Positions 25,232-36,229 of a stretch of 64,000 nt of DNA are shown here, piece by piece (position 1 is the stretch's first letter; each line of letters starts with the position of its first letter). The notes under the pieces are model-generated. The model ran no database searches. It worked only from the letters and a program-made list of their open reading frames with translations, and was not told the DNA's origin. A program made the translations under genes and the position numbers. Source of the stretch: Streptomyces sp. NBC_01454 (GTDB lineage Bacteria > Actinomycetota > Actinomycetes > Streptomycetales > Streptomycetaceae); NCBI RefSeq assembly GCF_036227565.1, contig NZ_CP109460.1, forward strand, positions 1,798,001 through 1,862,000. The letters run 5' to 3'.

Positions 25232-26191
25232 CTACTTGGATTCGACGTGTCCTACTGGGTCGGGTCCGGTCGTCAGTGCCTCGCAGGTGGTCTGCCAGGC
25301 AGGGGCGCCGGGGCGGAGTTGGGTGTGGAGGTAGGCCGCGGTGAGCCGGGCAAGTGCGGCGACTCGCTCGGGATTCTCGTCGGTGGTCTCGGCGGCGTCG
25401 TATCCGGCGATCCCCCCGAGTCCGTGTTCCGCGCCGAACAGGGTGAGCAGGGTCTTGGGGCCGGGGGCGAGGGTGTAGGGGTCGGTGTGCCAGTCCGGCC
25501 CCATGTCCGTGAAGTGCCGGGAGTCGTCCTTGTCGCCGGCGACGACCAGGGCGGGTGCGGTCATGGTGGAGAAGTCAATGGCCCCGATGATCGGCCACAA
25601 CTCGGCCATGGGCCCGTTGAGGACGTCACCGCCCCTGCCGGGCGCGGCGAGCAGTACGCCCGCCTTGATCCGGGGCTCGACGAGGTGCGCCACTCTCCCG
25701 GTCTCGGGGTCGGTGAGCCCGGCACCCAGGAGGAGGGCTGCGGTGAAGCCGCCGAGCGAGTGCCCGGCGAGGGCGACCTTGGTGTGGTCGATCCGTCGGG
25801 CAAGCTGCGGCACGGCGTTCTCGATCGCGTCGAGCCGGTCGAGGATGTGGGACATGTCCTCGGCGCGGGAGCGCCAGAAGTCGGGTGCGCCAGGGGCGTC
25901 GGCGACCAGGTGGGTCAGTGTGCTGGAGGTGAGGTGGGTGGGTTGGACGACGACGAATCCGTGTGCCGCCCAGAAGTTGGCGAGCGGCGCGTAGCCGTTG
26001 AGCGAGGAGAGGTTGTTCGAGGAGCCGTGGCCATGGGAGAGGAGGATGACGGGGAGGCCGGTTCCGGTCGCCGGTGCGGAGACGCGTACCTGGAGATCCA
26101 CGGGACGTCCGGGCACGGACATGACTACGGGGCTGAACGACAGGACCGGCACGGGCGTGCCCAAGACGTCGGCGGTAGTGGATGTGCTCAC
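25232..26191 (-). CDS. Alpha/beta-hydrolase (chlorophyllase/PAF-acetylhydrolase-like)
   Basis: This 319-residue hydrolase has the oxyanion-hole sequence LPVILLSHGHGSSNNL, a nucleophile elbow VALAGHSLGGFTAALLLG, and later acidic and histidine candidates in LVVAGDKDDSRHFTDM and LFGAEHGLGGIAG. The frame is open upstream, but the GTG at 26191 has an AAAGGGAA site and lies in the control region shared with the divergent TetR gene. This pairing suggests the regulator represses the hydrolase until its substrate or a related ligand appears. No signal peptide is evident, so it should be cytoplasmic. The substrate is unknown, probably a carboxylic ester. Confidence 0.8.
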   Translation of the reverse strand: MSTSTTADVLGTPVPVLSFSPVVMSVPGRPVDLQVRVSAPATGTGLPVILLSHGHGSSNNLSSLNGYAPLANFWAAHGFVVVQPTHLTSSTLTHLVADAPGAPDFWRSRAEDMSHILDRLDAIENAVPQLARRIDHTKVALAGHSLGGFTAALLLGAGLTDPETGRVAHLVEPRIKAGVLLAAPGRGGDVLNGPMAELWPIIGAIDFSTMTAPALVVAGDKDDSRHFTDMGPDWHTDPYTLAPGPKTLLTLFGAEHGLGGIAGYDAAETTDENPERVAALARLTAAYLHTQLRPGAPAWQTTCEALTTGPDPVGHVESK

Positions 26192-26298
26192 GGTGTGGGT
26201 TCCCTTTCGGTGGCGCCTGCCGCCCGCCGGTCTTCTGCGGCCGGCGGGCGAGCAGGCGGGCAGGGGCGTCCCGCTTCGGCTAAGCTGAAACGGAACGC

Positions 26299-26328
26299 TG
26301 CTCCATTTAGTATCTGGAGCACTGCTCC
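26299..26328. promoter_or_regulatory. Overlapping palindromes, probable TetR operator
   Basis: TGCTCCA (26299-26305) and TGGAGCA (26315-26321) form one inverted repeat. GGAGCA-C-TGCTCC (26316-26328) forms a second, tighter one sharing the same half-site. They lie between the divergent hydrolase and TetR genes, 32 bp upstream of the regulator start. The layout suits autoregulation plus repression of the hydrolase. Confidence 0.6.
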
Positions 26329-26359
26329 GCTTTGTCAATCGGTATCGAAGGAGAACGTG

Positions 26360-26956
26360 ATGGCCGCCGAGGGCCCCGCAGGGGATTCGCCGTCTCGAAG
26401 CAAGCGGGCCGACGCTCAGCGCAACCGGGAGACCGTGCTCACCGCCGCAGCCGCGGTGTTCGTCACCTCCGGCGTCGACGCGCCGATCCGCCGGATCGCG
26501 GCCCAGGCGGGCGTCGGGATGGCCACGATCTACCGCCACTTCCCGACCAGGGCGGACCTCGTCACCGCCGTGTACCGGCACCAGATCGAGGCATGCGCCG
26601 AAGCCGGCCCGAGCCTGCTGGCCGGCGTCGACTCGCCGCTCGACGCGCTGCACCAATGGATCGACCTCTTCGTCGACTTCCTCGTCACCAAGCACGGCCT
26701 CGCCGACGCCCTGCAGTCCGACAGCGACCGCTTCGCCGCGCTGCACGCCGACTTCCTCGACCGCCTGCTGCCCGTCTGCGCCCAACTGCTCGATGCCGCG
26801 GTCGAGGCCGGCGACATCGAGCCCGGCACCCAGCCCTACGAGCTGATGCGCGGCATCGGCAACCTGTGCATCGGACGCGACAATGACCCCCGATACGACC
26901 CCCGACGCCTGATCGCTCTCCTCCTCCGGGGGCTTCAGCGACCGCAGACGTCCTGA
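26360..26956 (+). CDS. TetR-family transcriptional repressor
   Basis: This 198-residue regulator has a typical N-terminal TetR HTH: NRETVLTAAAAVFVTSGVDA, then IRRIAAQAGVGMATIYRHFPTRADLV. The C-terminal ligand domain is helical and variable (ALHQWIDLFVDFLVTKHGLA). The ATG at 26360 is preceded by AAGGAG at 6 nt. It is divergent from the alpha/beta-hydrolase, with palindromes between them, so it probably represses that gene and itself. The inducer is unknown. The 26957-27329 gap that follows contains no gene I can support. Confidence 0.9.
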   Translation: MAAEGPAGDSPSRSKRADAQRNRETVLTAAAAVFVTSGVDAPIRRIAAQAGVGMATIYRHFPTRADLVTAVYRHQIEACAEAGPSLLAGVDSPLDALHQWIDLFVDFLVTKHGLADALQSDSDRFAALHADFLDRLLPVCAQLLDAAVEAGDIEPGTQPYELMRGIGNLCIGRDNDPRYDPRRLIALLLRGLQRPQTS

Positions 26957-27329
26957 TGCCGACGAGCGACATCGCGGCCACGCCCCTCCCCGAATTCCAC
27001 GCGATCCGAACGGCCGCCGCACCACAGCCGGAGACACCGGCACGCAACAGCGCCCCCTGAGCCGGTGCTGTCACTCCTCATGAACATCGAACACGGCATC
27101 ATCAGGACGCCGCTCGACGTCGTGAACATCCACTGTCGTCACTCGTGAACAAAGCCGCGGTGGAGCGGCGTGCAGATCCAAGGGCAGATCAACAGGCAGA
27201 TCGGCAAGGGGATCACCAGGCGGATCAACGGGTGGGCCACGGGGGCGAGCCGTCCGCCCGGGAAGGCCCCGGAATCCGCCGGGCGGACCTGCGACACTGG
27301 TCGCGTTCCCGCACCGCAGGAGGCATCCG

Positions 27330-28220
27330 ATGACCGCACCGAGCTCCGCCGCCTTCACGGAGGCGCGCGCCCGGGACGTACTGGCCGCGGCCGGACGGCC
27401 CGATGCGGCGGCCGGCGCCGAGCTGCTCTCGCTCGGCGAGAACGCCGTCTTCGCCCTCGGTGACCACGGGCCGGTCGTGCGGGTGGGCCGCAGCGCCGAA
27501 CTCCTGGAGCGGGCCGAGCGGGAACTGGAGGTGGCGCGGTGGCTGGCGGCCGAGGGCGTACCGGCCGTACGGGCCGCGGAGCCCGTGGCCACGCTGCTCG
27601 ACGGGCATCCAGTCACCTACTGGCAGCGGCTGCCGGCGGCCGAGCGCCCCGCCTCGCCCGAGGATCTCGCCACGCTGCTGAAGCTGGTCCACTCGCTGCC
27701 GGAGCCGCCGTTCGCACTCCCCCGCCGCGAACTGCTCGGCGGCGTCGAGCGCTGGCTGCGGCTGGCCGGCGACGCCGTGCCGGCCGCGGACGCGGACTAT
27801 CTGCGCGGGCGGCGGGACGCCTTCGCGGCCGCCGCCTCGGCCCTGGAGCCGCGGCTGCCCCGCGGCCCCCTCCACGGCGACGCGCTGCCCCGCAATGTGC
27901 ACATCGGGCCGGACGGGCCGGTGCTGGTCGACCTGGAGACCTTCTCCTCGGATCTGCGGGAACACGACCTGGTCGTGATGGCGCTGAGCCGGGACCGCTA
28001 CGGCCTGTCCCCGGCGGCCTACGACACCTTCGTGACCGTCTACGGCTGGGACGTACGGGACTGGGAGGGCTGCGCCGTGCTGCGCGGGGCGCGGGAGACG
28101 GCGAGCTGTGCCTGGGTGTCCCAGCACGCGCCCGGGAACCCGGCGGCGCGCACGGAATTCCGGCGCCGGATCGCCTCGTTGCGCGAGAAGGACGCGACCG
28201 TGCGGTGGTATCCCTTCTGA
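27330..28220 (+). CDS. Aminoglycoside phosphotransferase-like kinase
   Basis: This 296-residue protein has the APH/choline-kinase fold. The Brenner-type catalytic loop is PLHGDALPRNVHIG (HGDxxxxN), followed by the metal-binding VLVDLETFSSD, where DLE replaces the commoner DFD/DWE. The N-lobe contains LGENAVFALG and a conserved VVRVGR, with the arginine near the usual ATP-lysine position. AGGAGG precedes the ATG at 27330 at ideal spacing. Such proteins phosphorylate small hydroxyl substrates. Whether this one confers resistance or acts in metabolism cannot be told. Its neighbours give no hint. Confidence 0.78.
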   Translation: MTAPSSAAFTEARARDVLAAAGRPDAAAGAELLSLGENAVFALGDHGPVVRVGRSAELLERAERELEVARWLAAEGVPAVRAAEPVATLLDGHPVTYWQRLPAAERPASPEDLATLLKLVHSLPEPPFALPRRELLGGVERWLRLAGDAVPAADADYLRGRRDAFAAAASALEPRLPRGPLHGDALPRNVHIGPDGPVLVDLETFSSDLREHDLVVMALSRDRYGLSPAAYDTFVTVYGWDVRDWEGCAVLRGARETASCAWVSQHAPGNPAARTEFRRRIASLREKDATVRWYPF

Positions 28221-28318
28221 GCCGGGCGGCCGGGGCATCCGGGCGCTTCCGGCCGGGGCAGCGGCGGTAGCGGAACGGCAGCTCCGGCGGAACCGGAACG
28301 CAGCGGGAGCCGCGGTGC

Positions 28319-29038
28319 TCAGACGCCGGCCTGGTAGGGGATCAGCGGCCAGGCCGGCTCGACTATCGCCCGGGGATCTCCGGAGCGCCGCAAATACTCC
28401 TGGAACGACGCGGCTTGTTCGGCGGCGGCCTGCTCCTGGAGTGCGTGCAGCGCACGGGGCGACGGGAGGGCGACGGCCGGATACTTCTCCCCGATCCGCC
28501 GGGCGACCCCGGCAGCGGCCGCGGCGTCGGCGCCCGCTTCGTGTGCGCCGTCGAGCCGGACGCCGTAGTGGCCGCAGAGCGCCTGCAGTGCGCGCTTCCC
28601 CTTGCGGTAGCGGTCCACGTGCTTGTCCAGGACGAGGGGGTCGATGACCGGGGCGGGGGCATGCCCGAGCCGCTCGGTCAGGGTCCGCAGGCCGTGGCGC
28701 CGGCACTCACGGTCCAGCAGCGAGAGGTCATAGCGGGCGTTCATCACCACCAGTGGGATGTCCGCGCGCAGGGCATCGGCCAGCGCCTCGGTGATGTCCT
28801 CTATGGTCTCCGCCGGCGGGCGCCCGTGTTCTTGGACATAAGCGGTCGAAATGCCGTGAATGGCCGCGGCTTCCTCGGGAATCGGCACGCCCGGATCGAG
28901 CAGCCAGGTCCGCTGTGCGGCGGCCCGGCCGTCCCCCTCCAGCCGGAGCAGGGCCGCGGTGACGATGCGGTCCTGCTCGACGTCGGTGCCGGTGGTCTCC
29001 AGGTCGAAGCTGACCAACAGCTCCTGATGCCAGCTCAT
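28319..29038 (-). CDS. DnaQ-like 3'-5' exonuclease (DEDDh)
   Basis: This 239-residue protein has the proofreading-exonuclease fold of the DNA polymerase III epsilon family. ExoI is LVSFDLETTGTDVEQD (Asp, Glu), ExoII is VVMNARYDLSLLDRE (Asp), and ExoIII is HEAGADAAAAAG (His, Asp). It lacks extra domains, so it is likely a stand-alone nuclease, perhaps in repair or RNA turnover. The open frame extends to 29944, but the ATG at 29038 has an excellent GAAGGAGG site. It converges with the APH-like gene and diverges from the SDR gene. Confidence 0.88.
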   Translation of the reverse strand: MSWHQELLVSFDLETTGTDVEQDRIVTAALLRLEGDGRAAAQRTWLLDPGVPIPEEAAAIHGISTAYVQEHGRPPAETIEDITEALADALRADIPLVVMNARYDLSLLDRECRRHGLRTLTERLGHAPAPVIDPLVLDKHVDRYRKGKRALQALCGHYGVRLDGAHEAGADAAAAAGVARRIGEKYPAVALPSPRALHALQEQAAAEQAASFQEYLRRSGDPRAIVEPAWPLIPYQAGV

Positions 29039-29143
29039 GTGGCCTCCTTCGGTGGTACTTCCCCCGTTGCCCGCCCACTCTCGCACGCACCACTGACAAC
29101 CGACCGGCCACCCGACGCGCGCAGCGGCCCCGCCACCCCGGCC

Positions 29144-29172
29144 CCCGCACCCGCACCCGCACCCGCACCCGG
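29144..29172. repeat. CCCGCA hexanucleotide tandem repeat
   Basis: Between four and five perfect copies of CCCGCA lie in the intergenic region between the exonuclease and the SDR gene. No function is apparent. Confidence 0.75.
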
Positions 29173-29224
29173 CACGTAACCTTTCCTCCTCCGTTCCCGC
29201 CCCCTCCCGCCCCGCCCGGGACAC

Positions 29225-29240
29225 TAGGCTGGCCGTCATG
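29225..29240 (+). promoter_or_regulatory. Likely leaderless promoter of the SDR gene
   Basis: A -10-like TAGGCT at about 29226-29231 ends 6 nt before the ATG at 29238, and there is no ribosome site. The transcript probably begins at or next to the start codon. Confidence 0.5.
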
Positions 29241-30038
29241 GACCTACGGCTGGCAGGACAGGGCGCGCTGGTGACGGGCAGCAGTTCGGGCATCGGTGCG
29301 ACGATCGCCGAGATGCTGGCGGACGAGGGGTGCGAGGTCCTCGTGCACGGGCGTAATCCGGGGGCCGCCGCCGCCGTCGCCGAGCGGGTCGCCGCCCGCG
29401 GCGTGCGGGCCGAGGTGGTGCTGGGGGATCTGACGGAACCGGGCGTCGCCGAGCAGGTCGCGCTCACCGCACGGGACTTCGGGGCCCGCATCCTCGTCAA
29501 CAACGCCGGTCCGTTCGCCGAACACGACTGGGACAGCTCCCAGCCGTCCGACTGGCGGGCCGCCTTCGAGGGGAACGTGCTGCCGACGGTACGGGTCAGC
29601 CAGACGCTGCTGCCCTCGCTGCGCGCGCACGGCTGGGGCCGGGTGATCACCATCGGCAGCCGTGCCGTGCGGACGCCGCTGCCCCACATGGTGACGTACT
29701 CCGCGGCCAAGGCCGCCGTGGTGAACATGACCACCAGCCTGGCCCGCCATCTCGCCGGGACGGGCGTCACCGCGAACTGTGTGAGCCCGGGGGTGATCGT
29801 CACCCCCTCCATGTACCGGATGATCGAGGAGCGCGCGGCCGCCGAAGGGGACGAGGGGGACGAGGGGGCCGGCCGGGACGAGGCGGACATCGTCGCGGAG
29901 TACGCGCCGAACCCGAGCGGACGGCTGGGGCGGCCGCAGGACATCGCGGCCGCGGTCGCCTATCTCGCGAGCCCGCTGGCGGATTACGTCAACGGGATCG
30001 AACTACGGGTCGACGGAGGCATCACGGGAACGCCGTAG
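29238..30038 (+). CDS. Short-chain dehydrogenase/reductase
   Basis: This 266-residue SDR has the cofactor motif LVTGSSSGIGATIAEML, the NNAGPF element, a catalytic serine in VITIGSRAVRT, and YSAAKAAVVNMTTSLAR (YxxxK). An acidic insert, EGDEGDEGAGRDEAD, lies in the substrate loop before the standard RLGRPQDIAAAVAYLASPLA and the terminal NGIELRVDGGITGTP. It is probably an oxidoreductase acting on a small hydroxy/keto metabolite. No operon partner is seen; it converges with the HEPN gene. Confidence 0.87.
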   Translation: MDLRLAGQGALVTGSSSGIGATIAEMLADEGCEVLVHGRNPGAAAAVAERVAARGVRAEVVLGDLTEPGVAEQVALTARDFGARILVNNAGPFAEHDWDSSQPSDWRAAFEGNVLPTVRVSQTLLPSLRAHGWGRVITIGSRAVRTPLPHMVTYSAAKAAVVNMTTSLARHLAGTGVTANCVSPGVIVTPSMYRMIEERAAAEGDEGDEGAGRDEADIVAEYAPNPSGRLGRPQDIAAAVAYLASPLADYVNGIELRVDGGITGTP

Positions 30039-30108
30039 CGGCCGCCGTTCCCTCCGGGGCGCCCCGCCCTTCCGCTTCTCCGTGCGCAGCAGACCTTCCG
30101 CGGCCCGG

Positions 30109-31359
30109 TCAGGAGACCGGCCGCGAATCCGCCCACATGCTCTCGAATTCCTCCCGGTAGGTCTCGAAGAGGCCGTGGTCGCCGTCGCGCCCCTCCCGGG
30201 CGTCCTGGCGGACGACCTCGCGGCCGCCGCCGCGGAGGACCAGGACCGGGGACTCCATCCCGCGGCTCTTACGGAGGTAGGGCTGGACGACGGCCACGCC
30301 GTCCGGCCCGTCGCCGTCGACCAGGTAGGCGGTGAAGCGCGGGGTCTCGTCGAAGACCTGGATCTCGAAGGCGCCGGGGTCGCGCAGCCGGGCGCGCACC
30401 CGTCGCATATGGAGGATGTTCATCTCGATGGAGCGGCTCATCTCGCCCTTCTTCAGGCCGATTTCGCGCTCCCGGCGGCGGACCGCACTGCTGGCCGGGT
30501 TGAGGAAGAGCAGCCGCACCCGGCAGCCGGATTCGGCGAGCCGGACCAGCCGCCGGCCCGAGTAGTTCTGGACCAGGAGGTTCAGCCCTATGCCCACGGC
30601 GTCCAGGCGGCGGGCGCCGCCGAAGAGGTCCTCGGCGGGCAGCTGGCGCTGCAGCCGCACCCGGTCGGGGTGCACCCCGATGACATCGGCGTAGCGGTCG
30701 CCGACCAGGTCCTCCACCGCGTCGATCGGCAGCCGTCCGGAGATACGGGTGCCGACACCGGAGCCGAGTATGTCCAGCAGGCGGGCGGAGGCCCGCTCGG
30801 CCTGGGCGAGCACCGTCTCGGACAGCGCGCGGTTGCGGGAGACGATATTGCGGGCGACCTCGAGTTCGTCGAGGGCCAGCTCGACATCGCGGCGGTCGTC
30901 GAAGTAGGGCTCGAAGCAGGGCCAGTGCTGGACCATCAGTTCGCGGAGTTGCGGCAGGGTCAGAAAGCTGACGATGTTGTCGTCGGCGGGGTCGAGGAGG
31001 TAGCCCTTGCGGCGGCTGACCTCGCGCACGGCGACCGCGCGCTGCACCCACTCCTGTCCGGCCGGGCCGGCCGCGGCGATCACCCATTCGTCGCCGTGCA
31101 CCGGCTCGTAGATGGGCCGCAGGACGGCCGCGACGACGGCCCGCAGTCGCTGCTCTACGAGATTCAGCCAGATGTAGGCGCGCCCGGCCCGGCGGGCCCG
31201 GGTGCGCACCTCGCTCCAGGCATCGGCGCCCCAGTCCAGCTCAGCGCCGATCTCCAGCGGTCGCGCCAGGGACACCGCGCCGGGCGGTGCGTCGACGGAG
31301 CCGCCCTCATGGCCCTCATGACTCTCGTCACCAGGGGGCAACTCCAGCCCGCCGCTCAC
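30109..31359 (-). CDS. SAV2148-like HEPN-domain protein
   Basis: This 416-residue protein matches a conserved Streptomyces family that I recall as SAV2148-like with a HEPN domain. Visible parts are IWLNLVEQRLRAVVAAVLRP, DPADDNIVSFLTLPQLRELM and VARNIVSRNRALSETVLAQAE, the last of which holds the R-x4-6-H-like HEPN region in altered form. A later basic segment, RREREIGLKKGEMSRSIEMN, is also present. Many HEPN proteins are RNases, but no canonical RxxxxH is certain here. GTG at 31359 with GGAAGG upstream is preferred over the frame opening at 31389. The family is widespread in streptomycetes, so it is probably core rather than mobile. Confidence 0.6.
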   Translation of the reverse strand: MSGGLELPPGDESHEGHEGGSVDAPPGAVSLARPLEIGAELDWGADAWSEVRTRARRAGRAYIWLNLVEQRLRAVVAAVLRPIYEPVHGDEWVIAAAGPAGQEWVQRAVAVREVSRRKGYLLDPADDNIVSFLTLPQLRELMVQHWPCFEPYFDDRRDVELALDELEVARNIVSRNRALSETVLAQAERASARLLDILGSGVGTRISGRLPIDAVEDLVGDRYADVIGVHPDRVRLQRQLPAEDLFGGARRLDAVGIGLNLLVQNYSGRRLVRLAESGCRVRLLFLNPASSAVRRREREIGLKKGEMSRSIEMNILHMRRVRARLRDPGAFEIQVFDETPRFTAYLVDGDGPDGVAVVQPYLRKSRGMESPVLVLRGGGREVVRQDAREGRDGDHGLFETYREEFESMWADSRPVS

Positions 31360-31459
31360 CTGCCACCGCCTTCCGAACCCCCGTGCCAACGATCAAGGCA
31401 GACTACTGCGGTGCGGGAGGCGGTGCAGCAGGATGGGTCGAGTCGGTCAGCAACTCCCC

Positions 31460-32791
31460 TTATCCATAGTGCCCGTTGTGCCCGGCCAACGCGGGCGGAG
31501 TGAGCGGATTCATAGCGGTCACATCGCGGGGCACCAGCTGGAAGCCCTGCCAGTGCACGGGCATCGGCTCCTGGTCCTCATCCCTGGCGATGTGGTGGAA
31601 TCCGATGTTGACCCACGCGATGGGGTGTTTCAGCGGCTGGCCGTTGACCCAGGTGTCCACGCTCCGGCCGGCTCCCTCCCCACAGTTGGCCAGGTTGTTG
31701 CTGGCGAACTGCTCACATGCCTTGTAGTCGGTGACATAGATGTCGTGCCGGGTGTATCCGCGGCCGGTGTATTTGGTGGAGCGGCCCGGGACGATCTCGT
31801 ACGAGCGCGGATGGCCGTCCTTGTTCTTTCCGGTGTCGCTCACCACCCGCCACCAGCGCAGCGGCCCGGCGTCGCCGGCCAGCTCCTTGGTGACGGGGGT
31901 GCGGGTGGTGCGGATGGTGGGGGTGCGGCCGCCGGACCGGGCCGTGAGCGCGGAGTCGAACTGCTCGACCTTGTTGGTGGTGGAGCCGTCCAGGCCGAAG
32001 TTCAACCGCCAGAAGACGTTGTGGCTGTGGCTGGTGGCGTAGTCCTTGGCGCCCTTGCCGAGGGGCATCCCTCGGCCGTCGCCGGCGTCGTAGTCACCCG
32101 GGGAGACGGTGCCGGTGGCGCCGACCTGCATGGTCATGGTGCCGTCGCCGGCGAACCGCCACTCGGTGATGTACTCGTACCAGCCGACCTTGTTAACGGT
32201 GTAGACCAGCAGGTCCTTGCCCTGGAGCTGGTAGGTCCGGGCGCTCTCGCCCGGGTAGGGGCCCTTGCGGTAGGCGTGGCCGCGGGCGCGGGTGGTGGCG
32301 CACAGACCGCTGACGTCGGGGTGCGCGGGGTCCCAGGCGCCGGGCACCCGGACGGTCTTGATCGTGCCGCCGGGGCATTCGGCCGGGTCGAGCTTCTGCA
32401 GCCCCTGTGCGAAGCCCTGGCCGGTGAGGTCGTCGTACTCGTTGGTGCCGTCGTCGTAGGGGACGTGGATCTGGGCGAGCTTGGCGGTGGTGAGCACCTT
32501 GACCGGGGCGCGTTCGCCCTTGGGCTGGTAGGAGATGTCGTCCAGGACGAGGCCGGCGTTGCCCTCGTAGTGCCAGCACATGCGCCAGACGGTGCCGCCG
32601 TCGAGCGTCTGGGTGAGGCGGTAGGCGGGGCTGCACCGGGGAGCGGGTGCGGCGGGAGCCGTGGGCGCGGCCTGGGCTGCCGGGCCGGTCAGGAGGGCGG
32701 GCGCGGCACACAGCAGTGCGGCCGCGGCGAGTGCCGTGGTGCGGCGGCGCGGGCCGCGGGAGCGGGCACCGGTGGGGCGGCTTTCGGGCAT
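31460..32791 (-). CDS. Exported copper amine oxidase-like catalytic domain protein
   Basis: This 443-residue protein starts with a Tat-like signal (RSRGPRRRTTALAAAALL). The rest resembles the C-terminal barrel of copper amine oxidases. It contains LVLDDISYQPKG, the HxH copper ligands in SHSHNVFWRLNFGLDG, and a third histidine in VNIGFHHIARDEDQEPMPV, followed by LVPRDVTAMNPLTPP. The cofactor tyrosine site reads VGWYEYITEW (about Y205). The family pattern has asparagine before that tyrosine, here tryptophan, so topaquinone formation is doubtful. The usual N-terminal domains are missing and appear on the next gene. It would act outside the cell on primary amines, or be a non-catalytic relative. 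Confidence 0.72.
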   Translation of the reverse strand: MPESRPTGARSRGPRRRTTALAAAALLCAAPALLTGPAAQAAPTAPAAPAPRCSPAYRLTQTLDGGTVWRMCWHYEGNAGLVLDDISYQPKGERAPVKVLTTAKLAQIHVPYDDGTNEYDDLTGQGFAQGLQKLDPAECPGGTIKTVRVPGAWDPAHPDVSGLCATTRARGHAYRKGPYPGESARTYQLQGKDLLVYTVNKVGWYEYITEWRFAGDGTMTMQVGATGTVSPGDYDAGDGRGMPLGKGAKDYATSHSHNVFWRLNFGLDGSTTNKVEQFDSALTARSGGRTPTIRTTRTPVTKELAGDAGPLRWWRVVSDTGKNKDGHPRSYEIVPGRSTKYTGRGYTRHDIYVTDYKACEQFASNNLANCGEGAGRSVDTWVNGQPLKHPIAWVNIGFHHIARDEDQEPMPVHWQGFQLVPRDVTAMNPLTPPALAGHNGHYG

Positions 32792-32831
32792 GACGGGGCT
32801 CCTGTGCGAAGGAGTGACGGTGGGGACGCGC

Positions 32832-33647
32832 TCAGCCCAGGCGGGCGACGGTGCGGGCGCTGAGGTCGATGACGAAGCGGCGGGTGTCGATCCACTGACC
32901 GTTCTTGATCTTGGTGAAGAGACGGACGCAGCGGTGTTTCCCGCAGTCGCCGAGGGCTCCGGGGGCCGCGCCCTCCGCCCGGCCGCGGTAGACGAAGCCG
33001 GTGACGGACAGCGGGCCCGGGCCGGTGAGGTCGTGCCCGGTGGCGTCGCGGTAGTCCTGGCGCAGACCGGCCCCCAGCGGGGCGGCGATCAGCAGCCGGG
33101 CCGCCTCGACGGCCTCGTCGTGCCCGGGCGGCGGCTGGACGCCGTGCTGGGTGTCGGCCGACTCCACCGCCGAGGTGGTGAGATTGACGGTCGTGGTGAG
33201 GTAGCTGTCGCTGCGGTAGTCGTAGAACGAGACCCTCGCCCGGCGCGGCGGGTCGGCGAGCCGGTTCTCCGCGGGGGTGAGTTCGACCAGGTCGGTGGTG
33301 AGGCGCTCGAGCCCCGGCTTCCCGGTGACGTCCGCGGTGGCGCCGTGGCGCGTACGCGGCAGCGCCAGGTCCTGGGCGCGCCGGAGTTCGTCGTCGGTGA
33401 GCGGGTCCCGTCCCGTCCCGCGCTCCCCCTGGGCGGGGGCCTTTTCGACGACGCCGGGCGGTGGCAGTCCGCCGTCGCGCCCCGGGGCGGGGGCGCCGGC
33501 CGCGGCGGGGCGGCTGCCGTTCCCGCTGCCGGCGGCGGCTCCGGCGTCGGAGGGCAAGGTGATCGCGGCCATGGCGGCGGTACCCGTGAGCGCGAGTGCG
33601 GCGCCCGCGACGATCTTGCCGAGGTGGCGGTGCATCAGGTGGTGCAC
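32832..33647 (-). CDS. Exported partner resembling amine oxidase N-terminal (N2/N3) domains
   Basis: This 271-residue protein has an N-terminal signal (LGKIVAGAALALTGTAAMAA) and a proline/glycine linker. A domain follows with LTDDELRRAQDLALP, RARVSFYDYRSDSYLTTTVN and a C-terminal CVRLFTKIKNGQWIDTRR. PLTxxEI...A and YDY...VDL features are typical of the N2/N3 domains that precede the catalytic barrel in copper amine oxidases. A conserved Cys pair, DCGKHRC, may form a disulphide. The GTG at 33647 follows GGGGGGA. It ends 40 bp before the catalytic-domain gene on the same strand, so the two are probably an operon encoding one split enzyme. A stand-alone role cannot be excluded. Confidence 0.65.
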   Translation of the reverse strand: MHHLMHRHLGKIVAGAALALTGTAAMAAITLPSDAGAAAGSGNGSRPAAAGAPAPGRDGGLPPPGVVEKAPAQGERGTGRDPLTDDELRRAQDLALPRTRHGATADVTGKPGLERLTTDLVELTPAENRLADPPRRARVSFYDYRSDSYLTTTVNLTTSAVESADTQHGVQPPPGHDEAVEAARLLIAAPLGAGLRQDYRDATGHDLTGPGPLSVTGFVYRGRAEGAAPGALGDCGKHRCVRLFTKIKNGQWIDTRRFVIDLSARTVARLG

Positions 33648-33888
33648 AGTTCCCCCCTGCTGTCACGATCCGTGACACGCATGTCGGTCCCCCGTCGGTC
33701 CTCCAGTAGGACGACTGATAGGACGATCCGACATCGCGACAGGTTGCCCACCATTCAGCGGAGATCTCGCGAAAAGCCCTCTCTGTGCGACAAGTTGCGA
33801 AAAGTTGGGCAAGGATTGCGTCTTGTTCCGCTGAGGTGTGTCGTGGCGTCGCCGCAGCGCCCGCCGAGAAAGTGGAAGGGTCTACCCC

Positions 33889-36096
<2,208 letters not shown>

Positions 36097-36229
36097 GGCA
36101 CGCCCCAGGTGCGCCGGCGGAGCGCCCGTGGCCGCGGGTGCCCCACGGCGCGCCGACGCGCCGGACGGCCCGACACCAATGCCGGAAGCGGATGACACAA
36201 CGGGCCGCTTGCGGGGTACGGGTGTTCCC

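Noticed and set aside
25145..26359. Long in-frame N-terminal extension of the TetR gene
   Set aside because: It would cross the antisense hydrolase and the operator; the ATG at 26360 has a good ribosome site and gives a normal TetR length.
26957..27329. Short frames between the TetR and APH-like genes
   Set aside because: No domain, no ribosome site, and composition typical of chance frames in GC-rich DNA.
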